From Candidatus Coatesiibacteriota bacterium (GTDB lineage: Bacteria; RBG-13-66-14; B26-G2), in the NCBI GenBank assembly GCA_003647715.1, contig QMNJ01000037.1:1-11389 (forward strand): a DNA stretch of 11,389 bases. The letters are read 5' to 3'. The translations under genes and the position numbers were made by a program. This document shows, piece after piece, positions 1 through 7,391 of the stretch. The notes beneath the pieces were generated by a model. The model made no database searches, was not told the origin of the DNA, and saw only the letters and a list, made by a program, of their open reading frames with translations. Numbering within the stretch: position 1 is the first letter of the stretch; each line of letters opens with the position of its first letter.

Positions 1-603
1 GGGAATACCCAAATCAATAATCTGTCTCCTTATTATGCCCTGTATGTCTATATGTGGAACCCTATTAATATTTACAACTTGGTCCCGAAAGCCGGCTTTT
101 ATAAAATCACGCGCTCTCTTATCAGAAACCGAATAACAGCATACCTTTATGGATGGAGAGAGGGCTACAAATATTGATTTGGGCACTGACTTGAAATGCT
201 TAATTGCAGTTTCTACGGTCTTCCCAGCGATATTAGAGAGAGTACCCCGCCATCCGGCATGGAATATGCCAATGGATGGGGTTTTGGTATCAAGGATGAA
301 GCCAGCCACACAGTCGGCGGTGAAGATTGCGAGTGGCACATTTTTAAGTGGGGTTATTAAAGCATCTACACCCTCAATATCTTCTCTCTCCACCTTTTCT
401 ATTATTGCCACCCTGTCTTCGTGGACCTGCTCTGCCGTAATAAGATTATCAAAGTAAAATCCGTCTCTCTCACATAGATGTTTGAATGACTCAATATCTG
501 GTCTTCCGGGCTCTGATAATTTAAGTTCATCAAGGGCATAGGTCCTTGCAATAGCAATACTCTTATCATTGATGATGGAATATGAAAGCAGTCCATCTTT
601 CAT
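1..603 (-). CDS. pgeF: PgeF/YfiH-family peptidoglycan editing factor (polyphenol oxidase/laccase-domain fold), C-terminus missing
   Basis: Reading from the ATG at 603 down to base 1 gives 201 uninterrupted codons with no stop, so the gene continues past the left edge; family members are usually about 240-260 residues. The family signature is clear: H61 in a QVH motif, C98 in TADC and H115 in HAGWRG, the three residues that form the metal/catalytic site. A later CCY stretch matches the conserved cysteine-tyrosine segment. YfiH-type proteins in bacteria limit misincorporation of amino acids in muropeptides, and relatives (LACC1) act on purine nucleosides, so either activity is possible. There is no signal peptide, so the protein is cytoplasmic. 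There is no SD before the ATG, and a TATAAT lies 19 nt upstream, suggesting a very short leader. It is divergent from dut. The family call is firm; the exact substrate is inferred. Confidence 0.9.
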   Translation of the reverse strand, partial: MKDGLLSYSIINDKSIAIARTYALDELKLSEPGRPDIESFKHLCERDGFYFDNLITAEQVHEDRVAIIEKVEREDIEGVDALITPLKNVPLAIFTADCVAGFILDTKTPSIGIFHAGWRGTLSNIAGKTVETAIKHFKSVPKSIFVALSPSIKVCCYSVSDKRARDFIKAGFRDQVVNINRVPHIDIQGIIRRQIIDLGIP

Positions 604-614
604 GGTAATTGCTG

Positions 615-652
615 TTTATAATATTATATCCTATTGTGATAATATAGGTGAA
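615..652. promoter_or_regulatory. overlapping divergent promoter candidates for pgeF (-) and dut (+)
   Basis: On the plus strand, TTTATA (615-620), a 17-bp spacer and GATAAT (638-643) with an upstream TG (635-636) form an extended -10 promoter candidate for dut. On the minus strand, TATAAT (628-623) with TTCACC (652-647) at an 18-bp spacing is a candidate for pgeF. The two boxes overlap in a 38-bp stretch, so the two directions could interfere with each other. This is pattern matching by eye in AT-rich DNA. The minus-strand -10 is the best single element. Confidence 0.4.
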
Positions 653-678
653 AATGGTGATTTTAAAGGTGAATTTGC

Positions 679-694
679 GGGAGGTTTTCAGTTG
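679..694 (+). promoter_or_regulatory. Shine-Dalgarno that fixes the TTG start of dut
   Basis: GGGAGG at 679-684 is followed by a 7-nt spacer and a TTG at 692. The open frame runs further upstream to an ATG at 569, but the SD position and the family N-terminus (start-I-L-S-G) both place the start at the TTG. Confidence 0.75.
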
Positions 695-1189
695 ATACTA
701 TCGGGTGATTCGCTTATATCACTGCTTAAATCCAAACCACCGCTTGTTGAGGGCGTAGATAAAAGCCAGATACAGCCGAACGGTATAGACATAAGAATTG
801 ATACTGTTTTCAAGTTTGAGAGTGCTGGGGAGATAGGCATTAAAGAGAGCCAGATTGCAGGTGTGTCGGAGATGGCACCGGATAGTGGTGGGTGGTTCTT
901 TTTGATGCCCGGCGCCTACAGGGTTCGCTTGATGGAGGTGGTTCATATCCCTCTCGGAATATCAGCCATCGCCAGACCGCGTTCCACCCTTACCAGATGT
1001 GGTGCCAGTGTTCATACCGCATTGTGGGATTCGGGCTATGAGGGCAGAAGTGAGGTTCTTTTAACGGTTTACAATCCCAGTGGTCTTAGAATTCAGAGGG
1101 GTGCGAGGATAATTCAGTTGGTTTTCTTCCTATGCGAGGGCAGGGTAGGGTCTGGTTATGATGGAAGGTATCAGGGGGAGAATGTATAG
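692..1189 (+). CDS. dut: archaeal-type dUTP diphosphatase (dUTPase/dCTP deaminase superfamily)
   Basis: This is a 165-residue cytoplasmic enzyme expected to hydrolyse dUTP to dUMP and pyrophosphate, keeping uracil out of DNA and supplying dUMP for thymidylate synthesis. The N-terminus has the QIQPNGIDIRI motif (residues 26-36). R95-R102 is the ARPRSTLTR variant of the RSS motif. HTALWDSGYEG (108-118) supplies the motif-III Asp113 and Tyr116. The C-terminus ends in a YDGRYQGEN motif, typical of the archaeal dUTPase group, in place of the glycine-rich P-loop-like motif V of trimeric bacterial dUTPases. The best alternative is a dCTP deaminase or a bifunctional DCD-DUT; the N- and C-terminal motifs favour dUTPase. 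The start is TTG 692, set by its SD; the 123 in-frame bases upstream look non-coding. It is divergent from pgeF and convergent with the barrel gene. Confidence 0.82.
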   Translation: MILSGDSLISLLKSKPPLVEGVDKSQIQPNGIDIRIDTVFKFESAGEIGIKESQIAGVSEMAPDSGGWFFLMPGAYRVRLMEVVHIPLGISAIARPRSTLTRCGASVHTALWDSGYEGRSEVLLTVYNPSGLRIQRGARIIQLVFFLCEGRVGSGYDGRYQGENV

Positions 1190-1194
1190 GGATA

Positions 1195-1210
1195 GATTAC
1201 TGTGGTAATC
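1195..1210. terminator. small hairpin between convergent 3' ends (possible weak bidirectional terminator)
   Basis: GATTAC (1195-1200), a TGTG loop and GTAATC (1205-1210) form a perfect 6-bp stem in the 19-bp gap between the dut stop (1187-1189) and the barrel gene stop (1209-1211), overlapping the latter by 2 bases. There is no T-tract on either side, so intrinsic termination is doubtful. Its placement exactly between two converging genes is the main support. Confidence 0.3.
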
Positions 1211-2708
1211 ATAGAAAACTCAGGTTAAACCCTGCGGTGAAGTTTCTTCCTATATCAAACTGATTGAATACTGTTTGTTCCTCTTTATTGAATATATTGT
1301 TTATGCGTATATTGAAGTTTATCTCTTCTATGGGTTTTATTTCAATCCCAGTATCTAGGACCATAAGACCACCGAGCTTGTGTTCACCACTAGTAATTCT
1401 CGCACTCTCAGCGCGCACCCCGATTATAAATCCTAAGTATCTCACCGGTGATATTATCGTCTTGGCAACTATTTTGAATACCGGCTCATAGGGTAATTGA
1501 CGATTGTATCGGTCTCTGGTCTTTAGTATGGACATATCTATATTGGATGTTATAAAGGTTTTTCTCAATTCTACTGTTGTTAAGAGACCCATCTGTTTAA
1601 CGGAGGTGGAGTTGGATGGCTGGGGCAGACCATCGCCCTGATATATGTATATGTAATCGGATACCTTTGTTATGACCAGTGATGTCTCTATGCTATTGCC
1701 CTCGCATAGATTGAGCACAAAACCATTTATTAATCTATAGTCGGCGAAAGGTTCTTTTAATGGAAAAGATGGATATGTGTATGGGTTTTCTGTAAACAAT
1801 TTATCCCAGTTAATATTATATCGCTTTCTTTCAATTTCACTGAAGAGTCCGAAACTACGCCCTAATTGTAGGGATAATTTGCCATCCAGCGACAGGTCAA
1901 CTCTATTGCCTCTGGATATTTGAAGTCCAATCCCTCCAGTTAAACTCAACCTTGGTGTGGGATTGATGGTGTCGGTTAGGAAGGTATCTATCGTCTTCTG
2001 GTAATAGCCAGAACCTGTCGCCCTATCAATCAATATATTGTTCTCAATCTGAAAGAGATTTTTATCCGGCTTTATGATTGAAAATACACCCCTTGAGGTG
2101 AAACCGGTGTGTTCTATGCACTCAAAGAAACTCACTCTATCTCTTCTATACTTGGTGCTGATAAGTAGTTGGATATTCTCACCTTTATTGGCTACGAGGT
2201 TTGAATCAACGATAAAACCATCCTTTGTGACATCGCTGTTCAAGGTGGTTCCACGCTTGGAGGAGTATCTCTTTACTCCACCGCCAAAAATGGACCATTG
2301 GTTGGGGTCAAATGCTACATTAGCCATCAGATTAAAGTTCTGTGAGAGGTATGGTGAGCCCTTCTCGTCTGTGCTATCCCATGTAGTTGAGAAGCCCTCC
2401 GAGAACCATCTTGTTGATAGACCCTGGCTTCCAGTGATTGAGACATTGTCATTGGTGCCAAAGTAAGAGCCGAAGTCAGCGAATATTGCAGGTTGTGGAT
2501 TAGTCAAACTCTCGGCGGTAAGTTCGTCAAGTTCAAATGATTGGGTGTCAACCTCCAGTTCGGTGAGAATATCATTCACCAGATAGTCGGATGTGGGCAA
2601 CATTATTGTGTATTCAAGTCGCTCATTAAGTGGTGCCCAGGCAGACAAATGAGAAGTAAACATTACCACTGCAAGTATCGTTATAACTATGTTGATGTAT
2701 CTTCCCAT
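1209..2708 (-). CDS. outer-membrane beta-barrel protein, TonB-receptor-like C-terminus without a plug domain
   Basis: The protein has 499 residues. The first ~25 (basic start, hydrophobic core, then SAWA) form a Sec signal peptide. A short acidic linker rich in E, D and L follows (about 45-75). From about residue 75 to the end it is rich in alternating polar and hydrophobic stretches, with repeated aromatic and glycine turns typical of beta-barrel strands. The C-terminal segment (INNIFNKEE, then FDIGRNF, then FNLSFL) resembles the last strands of TonB-dependent receptors, including the NxFNK turn. No TonB box or plug domain is visible, and the length is short for a full receptor. The last residue is Leu, with Phe just before it. 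It starts 2 nt after the stop of the TPR gene, with an AGGT SD-like sequence inside that gene's tail, so the two are almost certainly co-transcribed. The substrate is unknown; a passive porin, a polysaccharide exporter or an assembly partner of the TPR protein are all possible. Confidence 0.65.
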   Translation of the reverse strand: MGRYINIVITILAVVMFTSHLSAWAPLNERLEYTIMLPTSDYLVNDILTELEVDTQSFELDELTAESLTNPQPAIFADFGSYFGTNDNVSITGSQGLSTRWFSEGFSTTWDSTDEKGSPYLSQNFNLMANVAFDPNQWSIFGGGVKRYSSKRGTTLNSDVTKDGFIVDSNLVANKGENIQLLISTKYRRDRVSFFECIEHTGFTSRGVFSIIKPDKNLFQIENNILIDRATGSGYYQKTIDTFLTDTINPTPRLSLTGGIGLQISRGNRVDLSLDGKLSLQLGRSFGLFSEIERKRYNINWDKLFTENPYTYPSFPLKEPFADYRLINGFVLNLCEGNSIETSLVITKVSDYIYIYQGDGLPQPSNSTSVKQMGLLTTVELRKTFITSNIDMSILKTRDRYNRQLPYEPVFKIVAKTIISPVRYLGFIIGVRAESARITSGEHKLGGLMVLDTGIEIKPIEEINFNIRINNIFNKEEQTVFNQFDIGRNFTAGFNLSFL

Positions 2709-2710
2709 AT

Positions 2711-5227
2711 CTACCTATAATAACCCTTCCCGCCTGTTATGGTATATCTCAGTTTCTCCCCCTTCTTAACCCAGTTTGGAAAGTCCTTATATTCCTTTAG
2801 CAATTTGTCGAGCCAGACGAGTGCCTTCTCATTATCACCGATGGTGTGGTAGCAATCAGCAAGCCAGTAGGTTGATTGGACGGTCAAAGAACGGTTATTA
2901 AAACTCAATACCCTTGTGTGAAACTCAATAGCTTTACCTAATTCGCCCAGATGCTGGTAGGTGAATGCCAGATTTAAAACAGCAGGTTCATAGTATTCAC
3001 TGGTTGTATATTTATCAATCAGTCGTTCAAATATTGTTTGTGAATGTTGGTAGAGTCCAATGTCTTTATACAGGGCTCCGAGATTATAAAGGGTTTTAGG
3101 AATGTGGTCACCCTGAGGGTAGTTGCTGATTATATTTGTATAGACGGTAATCGCCTCCTCAACCATACCTGCGTTAGTATATGAGATAGCCGCCATTAGG
3201 AGAAGTCGCACCTTATCTTCTACTGATGTTGCTTTCTCGGAGAGGTCTGTGTATATCTCCGCTAACTGCTCCTCCTTGCCCTGCTTCTTATATACGCTTT
3301 CAAGCATCGCAGCTGCCGCCTCCGTCGCCTCTATATCCGTGCTACCTTCAATAACAGGCATCAAAAGGTTCTCTACCATCTGATATTCACCATTCTGAAG
3401 GTAGTATTTAGCGATTATTATTCGCACCCCCGGAGAGAGAGGAGATGCGGGGTTCTCATTGAGAAATGCCTCGCTCGCCTCCAGTGGCGAGTGGTATTTA
3501 CCCAGGTGGTAGTCAACCATAAAGCGGTAATACTCCGCCTCTATCGCCTCGTCTGTGTCAGTGTAATCCTTAATCAGGGTTGCGAATATACGCTCCGCCT
3601 GTTTGTATAGTCCGAGATTGTAGTATGCCCTGCCCTTGTGTATCAGAAGTTTGCTGTATATATCTCTATTAAAAAATATGTCATTATATCTTTCAATGGT
3701 CTTGATTATTCCACCGTAGTCCTCACGGTCTTCAAGAATGTCCAGAAGTGCCAGAATCACCTCGTTTGAGTTCTCATCGTTCGGGAACTGGGCGAGAAAT
3801 CTCTCGTAATATTCAATGGTGTTCTTGTAGTCATTTTTTTTACTGTATGAGTATCCGAGGGAATAAAGGGCTTTTGCTAACAGGTCTGAAGGTATGTCAG
3901 GAATTTTTATGAATTTTTCGTATATTTCTATTGCCTCGTCTACCTTGCCCTGGTTATATCTGCAATCAGCAATTCTTATCATGGATTCAAAGTATATTTG
4001 TGATGGTGTGGCTGTTTCTACGATTTCTATATAGCCCCTCAGTGCATCATCATACCTGTATTGCTTGTATGTTGACTCTGCCGTCATAAATGTGGATGCA
4101 AGGGCAAGTTCTCCCCCTATGTCACGCACCCGTTCAAAGGTAATCTTCGCCTCTGAGTATCTTCTCTCAAGAAAGTATATCCAACCCAGCAGGTAGAGCG
4201 ACTTTTCATCCAGAGTTAGTCCGCTGGATATTACTGCCTCAAGGGTTTCTTCTGCCTCTTTCAGGAGACCCTTTTTATAATAAGATAGTGCCAAAAGATA
4301 TGGTATCTCATTGCTGGTCTTGATTTTCTCGTCTGGGACATCTTTTAGAATTTTAATTGTGTTTTCGTATTTGTTGTTCTGAAATTCAATAAATCCAAGC
4401 AGAAGTTTGGCTTTCAGACAGTCGTCGTCTGTTTCATCGCAGGGTTCATTTGATATGATATTCAGGTTCTTTACTGCTTCTTCTATATAGCCAAGTTTGT
4501 AGTTTAGGGCTGATGAATAGAGTAATATCTCAGAGTCGTCCTTGCTAATATCGCTGTTAGATTTAATAATGCTGTTTATTATTCTCAGTGCTTTATCTTG
4601 ATTATCTATTCTGTATAGCAATTTGGATAGATAGAATTGCGACTGAACAAACCTCTCGTCATCGGCATCTATTCTACACAGTGCCTTAACTGCCTCTTTG
4701 TATTTATTGAGAGATATTAGCACCTGACTATAACGATAGTAATCGTTGTCTGTGTGAAGATATGGTGGTGAGTTTCTAAACAGGTCTTCATAGGTCTCCT
4801 TTGCCTCTGTTAGGTTCCCATCGCTTGCCTCCATCGTCGCAATATATGACCTCGCATTGTAGATATGCTTATCATTTAAGCATATTCTATAACTCTTGTT
4901 GAATGCATCTTTGGCTCTTAATCTATCACCTTTGATGTAGTATAGGCGACCCATATTGAATAGCACGATGCCTTTGTATGAAGAGAGAGGGTTAGATAAT
5001 AGAAATAGTTTGTAGTTTAGAAGTGATGAATTCCACTTGCCCTCCCTCAGATATAAATCCCCTTGATACAGATAGTGCATACCTTCAGTGAGAGGGTCAA
5101 TGTCCTCTGACAATAACATCAGTGAAGCAATTCTATATGCACCATGAGAACTGAAGTATTCGAAATCAACCGCATAGGATAAACTCACTGTCAGAGCTAT
5201 AATGGCAGTTGTAAACAACCTGAACAT
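2711..5227 (-). CDS. large periplasmic tetratricopeptide-repeat (TPR) protein
   Basis: The protein has 838 residues. An N-terminal signal peptide (about residues 1-19, ending SYA) sends it across the inner membrane; there is no lipobox cysteine at that position, so it is probably soluble periplasmic. The rest is an array of helix-turn-helix repeats with the TPR pattern (L/Y at 8, G/A at 8 and 20, terminal P), clearest where residues read ALYSLGYSYSKKNDY and TLYNLGALYKDIGLY. Many repeat units end in phrases such as 'FPND' or 'YPQG', as in BamD/YbgF-type arrays. No enzymatic domain is visible. The start is ATG 5227, supported by the SD-like GAAGGGGGA at 5245-5237. It lies directly upstream of the outer-membrane barrel gene, so a role as scaffold or assembly/export partner of that barrel is the natural inference, as for AlgK with AlgE or the TPR part of BcsC. 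The specific function is unknown. Confidence 0.8.
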   Translation of the reverse strand: MFRLFTTAIIALTVSLSYAVDFEYFSSHGAYRIASLMLLSEDIDPLTEGMHYLYQGDLYLREGKWNSSLLNYKLFLLSNPLSSYKGIVLFNMGRLYYIKGDRLRAKDAFNKSYRICLNDKHIYNARSYIATMEASDGNLTEAKETYEDLFRNSPPYLHTDNDYYRYSQVLISLNKYKEAVKALCRIDADDERFVQSQFYLSKLLYRIDNQDKALRIINSIIKSNSDISKDDSEILLYSSALNYKLGYIEEAVKNLNIISNEPCDETDDDCLKAKLLLGFIEFQNNKYENTIKILKDVPDEKIKTSNEIPYLLALSYYKKGLLKEAEETLEAVISSGLTLDEKSLYLLGWIYFLERRYSEAKITFERVRDIGGELALASTFMTAESTYKQYRYDDALRGYIEIVETATPSQIYFESMIRIADCRYNQGKVDEAIEIYEKFIKIPDIPSDLLAKALYSLGYSYSKKNDYKNTIEYYERFLAQFPNDENSNEVILALLDILEDREDYGGIIKTIERYNDIFFNRDIYSKLLIHKGRAYYNLGLYKQAERIFATLIKDYTDTDEAIEAEYYRFMVDYHLGKYHSPLEASEAFLNENPASPLSPGVRIIIAKYYLQNGEYQMVENLLMPVIEGSTDIEATEAAAAMLESVYKKQGKEEQLAEIYTDLSEKATSVEDKVRLLLMAAISYTNAGMVEEAITVYTNIISNYPQGDHIPKTLYNLGALYKDIGLYQHSQTIFERLIDKYTTSEYYEPAVLNLAFTYQHLGELGKAIEFHTRVLSFNNRSLTVQSTYWLADCYHTIGDNEKALVWLDKLLKEYKDFPNWVKKGEKLRYTITGGKGYYR

Positions 5228-5252
5228 CAGGACAAGTCCCCCTTCATAGATA

Positions 5253-5261
5253 ATTATAACA
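5253..5261 (-). promoter_or_regulatory. extended -10 promoter for the TPR-barrel unit
   Basis: On the minus strand TGTTATAAT (5261-5253) is a perfect extended -10. A TTGATG (5279-5274) lies 15 bp upstream as a weak -35. Transcription would begin near 5246, giving a leader of about 19 nt that holds the SD. The site lies in the 56-nt gap after the panD stop, separating the TPR-barrel unit from the pan operon, although readthrough is possible because no terminator is seen there. Confidence 0.5.
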
Positions 5262-5283
5262 GGTTAAACTAATCATCAAGGAG

Positions 5284-5646
5284 TTATTTAACAGATATTA
5301 TGTGATTTTCTTCATCAAGTTTGATAACTTTAGGTTTTATTCCCTCTTCTGTTATCTTATCGTTCTCAATGAACACCTCTGCAACCACCAGAATCCTATC
5401 GCCTATAGCAACTTTTCTCGCGGCAGCACCATTTATACACACCTCTCTTGAGCCCCTCTTACCCGGTATTATGTATGTCTCAAACCTCTCTCCATTCTCA
5501 ATGTTGAATATATGAACCATCTCGCCAGCAAACATGCCAGCAGAATCCACAATGTCCATATCTATAGTTATGCTACCTTCATACTCAATATTGGTCTCGG
5601 TGACTCTCGCCTGATGTATCTTGGATATGCAAAACCTTCTAAACAT
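5284..5646 (-). CDS. panD: aspartate 1-decarboxylase (pyruvoyl enzyme)
   Basis: PanD converts L-aspartate to beta-alanine and CO2, feeding pantothenate synthetase. The 120-residue product contains all the landmarks: K9 near the N-terminus, the self-cleavage site G24-S25 in EGSITID (Ser25 becomes the pyruvoyl group after chain cleavage), R54 and Y58 in ERFETY, and the N-G-A-A-A-R loop. A TTG two codons upstream (5652) could extend the frame, but the ATG at 5646 has GGTGA 6 nt upstream and gives exactly the residue numbering of the classic enzyme. The TTG would leave almost no spacer. The gene begins 12 nt after the panC stop and is last in the folK-panBCD run. The C-terminus is the usual short tail. 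Confidence 0.95.
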   Translation of the reverse strand: MFRRFCISKIHQARVTETNIEYEGSITIDMDIVDSAGMFAGEMVHIFNIENGERFETYIIPGKRGSREVCINGAAARKVAIGDRILVVAEVFIENDKITEEGIKPKVIKLDEENHIISVK

Positions 5647-5658
5647 CTTCAATCACCA

Positions 5659-6507
5659 TCAAACTCTTAAAGTAATGTTATCTATTAGGCGCGTCTTCTC
5701 TCCAACAAAACACGCTATAGATATCAAGATCTCTCCCTCCAATACCTCCAACTCCCCCAGATTACCTGCATCCCTTATCTCTATATAGTCAATTTTCATA
5801 TCTGAGTTGCTCTCAATCGTCTCCCTTATCTCCTCTATTATAACATCTATATCCCTCTCTCCACCCTTAATTATCTCTTCTGCCCTCTTTAATGCTCGGT
5901 ATATGTAGAGCGCCTGTCTTCGCTCATCATCTTTGAGATAGGCATTTCTGGAGCTCATTGCCAATCCATCAGATTCCCTTACAATAGGCGCTCTTATTAT
6001 CTCAACATCAAAGTTCAAATCCTCCACCATCTTCTCAATAATTACTGCCTGCTGATAATCCTTATTACCGAAGACCGAGAGGTGTGGTTTTACTATGTTG
6101 AACAGCTTTGCTACCACAGTAGCAACTCCTCTGAAATGGTTAGGTCTCGTTCTGCCACACATTATCTCCGATAACCCCTTTACCTCTACAAATGTTGTGT
6201 ATCCCTCCGGATACATCTCGTCGGTGGATGGATAGAAGATAATATCAACCCCTGCACTCTTGCACTTCTTCTCGTCTCCCTCAAAGTCGCGGGGATATAT
6301 CTCTAAATCCTCATTCTCTCCAAACTGGGTGGGATTGACGAAAATGGAGGTGATAAGTACATCGCATAGTGGTCTGGCAATCTTGAATAAGCTGATATGC
6401 CCTTCATGGAGAGCACCCATTGTTGGCACAAGACCAATTCTCTTCCCCTCATTTCTGAGTTCATTTGCCCTTTTTTGCATATCAGGTATGGTCTTTATTA
6501 TCTCCAT
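5659..6507 (-). CDS. panC: pantothenate synthetase (pantoate--beta-alanine ligase)
   Basis: The enzyme joins pantoate and beta-alanine with ATP through a pantoyl-adenylate intermediate, in the cytoplasm. At 282 residues it has the normal family length. Key motifs are PTMGALHEGH (28-37) with the HxGH nucleotide-binding signature, FVNPTQF (about 57-63), the FGNKDYQQ segment and the LAMSSRN motif corresponding to the KMSKS-like loop. The ATG at 6507 lies 2 nt after the panB stop. No good SD is visible, so translation is probably coupled to panB. It supplies the step that consumes the products of both flanking genes, panB (through an unlinked ketopantoate reductase) and panD. Confidence 0.96.
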   Translation of the reverse strand: MEIIKTIPDMQKRANELRNEGKRIGLVPTMGALHEGHISLFKIARPLCDVLITSIFVNPTQFGENEDLEIYPRDFEGDEKKCKSAGVDIIFYPSTDEMYPEGYTTFVEVKGLSEIMCGRTRPNHFRGVATVVAKLFNIVKPHLSVFGNKDYQQAVIIEKMVEDLNFDVEIIRAPIVRESDGLAMSSRNAYLKDDERRQALYIYRALKRAEEIIKGGERDIDVIIEEIRETIESNSDMKIDYIEIRDAGNLGELEVLEGEILISIACFVGEKTRLIDNITLRV

Positions 6508-6509
6508 TT

Positions 6510-7349
6510 TTATCGCTTGTTGCGACTTTCCCTTATCTTCTTCAATATCTCCTCGGTGAGGTGGGTGATATTCTCATTTTGGGGGAAGCTCTTAGTCCTC
6601 ACCTCATTGCTGTATTCCCTCACCGCTTTTAAAATATCTTTATGTACATCCCTGTATAATCTGGCGTGCCTCGGCGTAGGTTTATAGAGACCGATTATGT
6701 CGTGCAATACAATTATCTGCCCATCACAGAACCTTCCGGCACCAATACCTATTGTGGGTATCTTCAACTCCTTGGTGATTATCTCGCTTATCTCCTCCGG
6801 CACCGTCTCCAGAACAAGCGCGTATGCCCCCGCCTTCTCAAGCGCTATGGAGTCCTCTATCAACCTCTCAGCCTCTTCCTCCATCTTGCCCACTACCCTA
6901 TAACCACCTAACTGGTGTATTGACTGTGGAGTAAAGCCCAGATGACCCAGAACGGGAATCCCACATTCAACAAGTGCTCTCACAAGTTCAACTCTTGCAC
7001 CCTCAATCTTGACCGACTCAGCACAACCCTCCTTAATCGCCCTTCCACAATTTCTCAAGCCATCCTCAATGCTTATATGGTAGGTCATGAAGGGCATGTC
7101 AAAACATATGTGCGCCTTCTTTACCCCTCTCGCCACTGCCTGTGAAAAGGTGAGCATAGTATTGAGTTCAACAGGAAGGGTTGTCTCATACCCCAGAACC
7201 ACCATACCCGCTGAATCCCCCACCAATATCAAATCCACACCCGCTTCGTCCACAATAGCTCCTGTTGGAGCATCGTAGGCGGTTATGGCGACAATCGGCT
7301 CCTTTCCCTTCTTCGCTTGTATCTTTCCTATAGTTATCTTCTCATTCAT
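6510..7349 (-). CDS. panB: 3-methyl-2-oxobutanoate hydroxymethyltransferase (ketopantoate hydroxymethyltransferase)
   Basis: PanB transfers a one-carbon unit from 5,10-methylene-tetrahydrofolate to 2-oxoisovalerate, giving ketopantoate, the first committed step to pantothenate and CoA. The 279-residue sequence has the VGDSAGM motif with metal ligand D45, the second ligand D84 in FDMPF, K114 and E116 in VKIEG, GHLGFTPQS (135-143), the catalytic E181 in LVLETVP, and the IGIGAG / DGQI segments. The fold is a TIM barrel and the enzyme is cytoplasmic. No SD precedes ATG 7349. A TATAAT 15 nt upstream suggests its own short-leader transcript besides readthrough from folK. The C-terminal ~20 residues after the conserved core are lysine/glutamate-rich and variable. 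Confidence 0.96.
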   Translation of the reverse strand: MNEKITIGKIQAKKGKEPIVAITAYDAPTGAIVDEAGVDLILVGDSAGMVVLGYETTLPVELNTMLTFSQAVARGVKKAHICFDMPFMTYHISIEDGLRNCGRAIKEGCAESVKIEGARVELVRALVECGIPVLGHLGFTPQSIHQLGGYRVVGKMEEEAERLIEDSIALEKAGAYALVLETVPEEISEIITKELKIPTIGIGAGRFCDGQIIVLHDIIGLYKPTPRHARLYRDVHKDILKAVREYSNEVRTKSFPQNENITHLTEEILKKIRESRNKR

Positions 7350-7364
7350 AGTCAGTAGAAGGAT

Positions 7365-7370
7365 ATTATA
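7365..7370 (-). promoter_or_regulatory. -10 box upstream of panB
   Basis: A perfect TATAAT on the minus strand (7370-7365) sits in the 42-nt gap between the folK stop and the panB ATG. No recognisable -35 lies at 16-18 bp. Transcription starting about 7 nt downstream would leave a leader of only 8-9 nt, so any mRNA from here would lack an SD. Confidence 0.35.
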
Positions 7371-7391
7371 TTGTAAAATATTGGGGGTTAA

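Noticed and set aside
149..457. Open frame of about 102 codons on the plus strand
   Set aside because: Antisense to pgeF, whose conserved motifs occupy the same bases.
569..691. 41-codon N-terminal extension of the dut frame starting at ATG 569
   Set aside because: It overlaps the start of divergent pgeF and its promoter, has no family similarity, and the GGGAGG at 679-684 points to TTG 692.
5228..5283. Terminator after panD
   Set aside because: Only a 4-bp GGAC/GTCC palindrome near 5230-5239 with no T-tract is visible; it overlaps the SD of the TPR gene.
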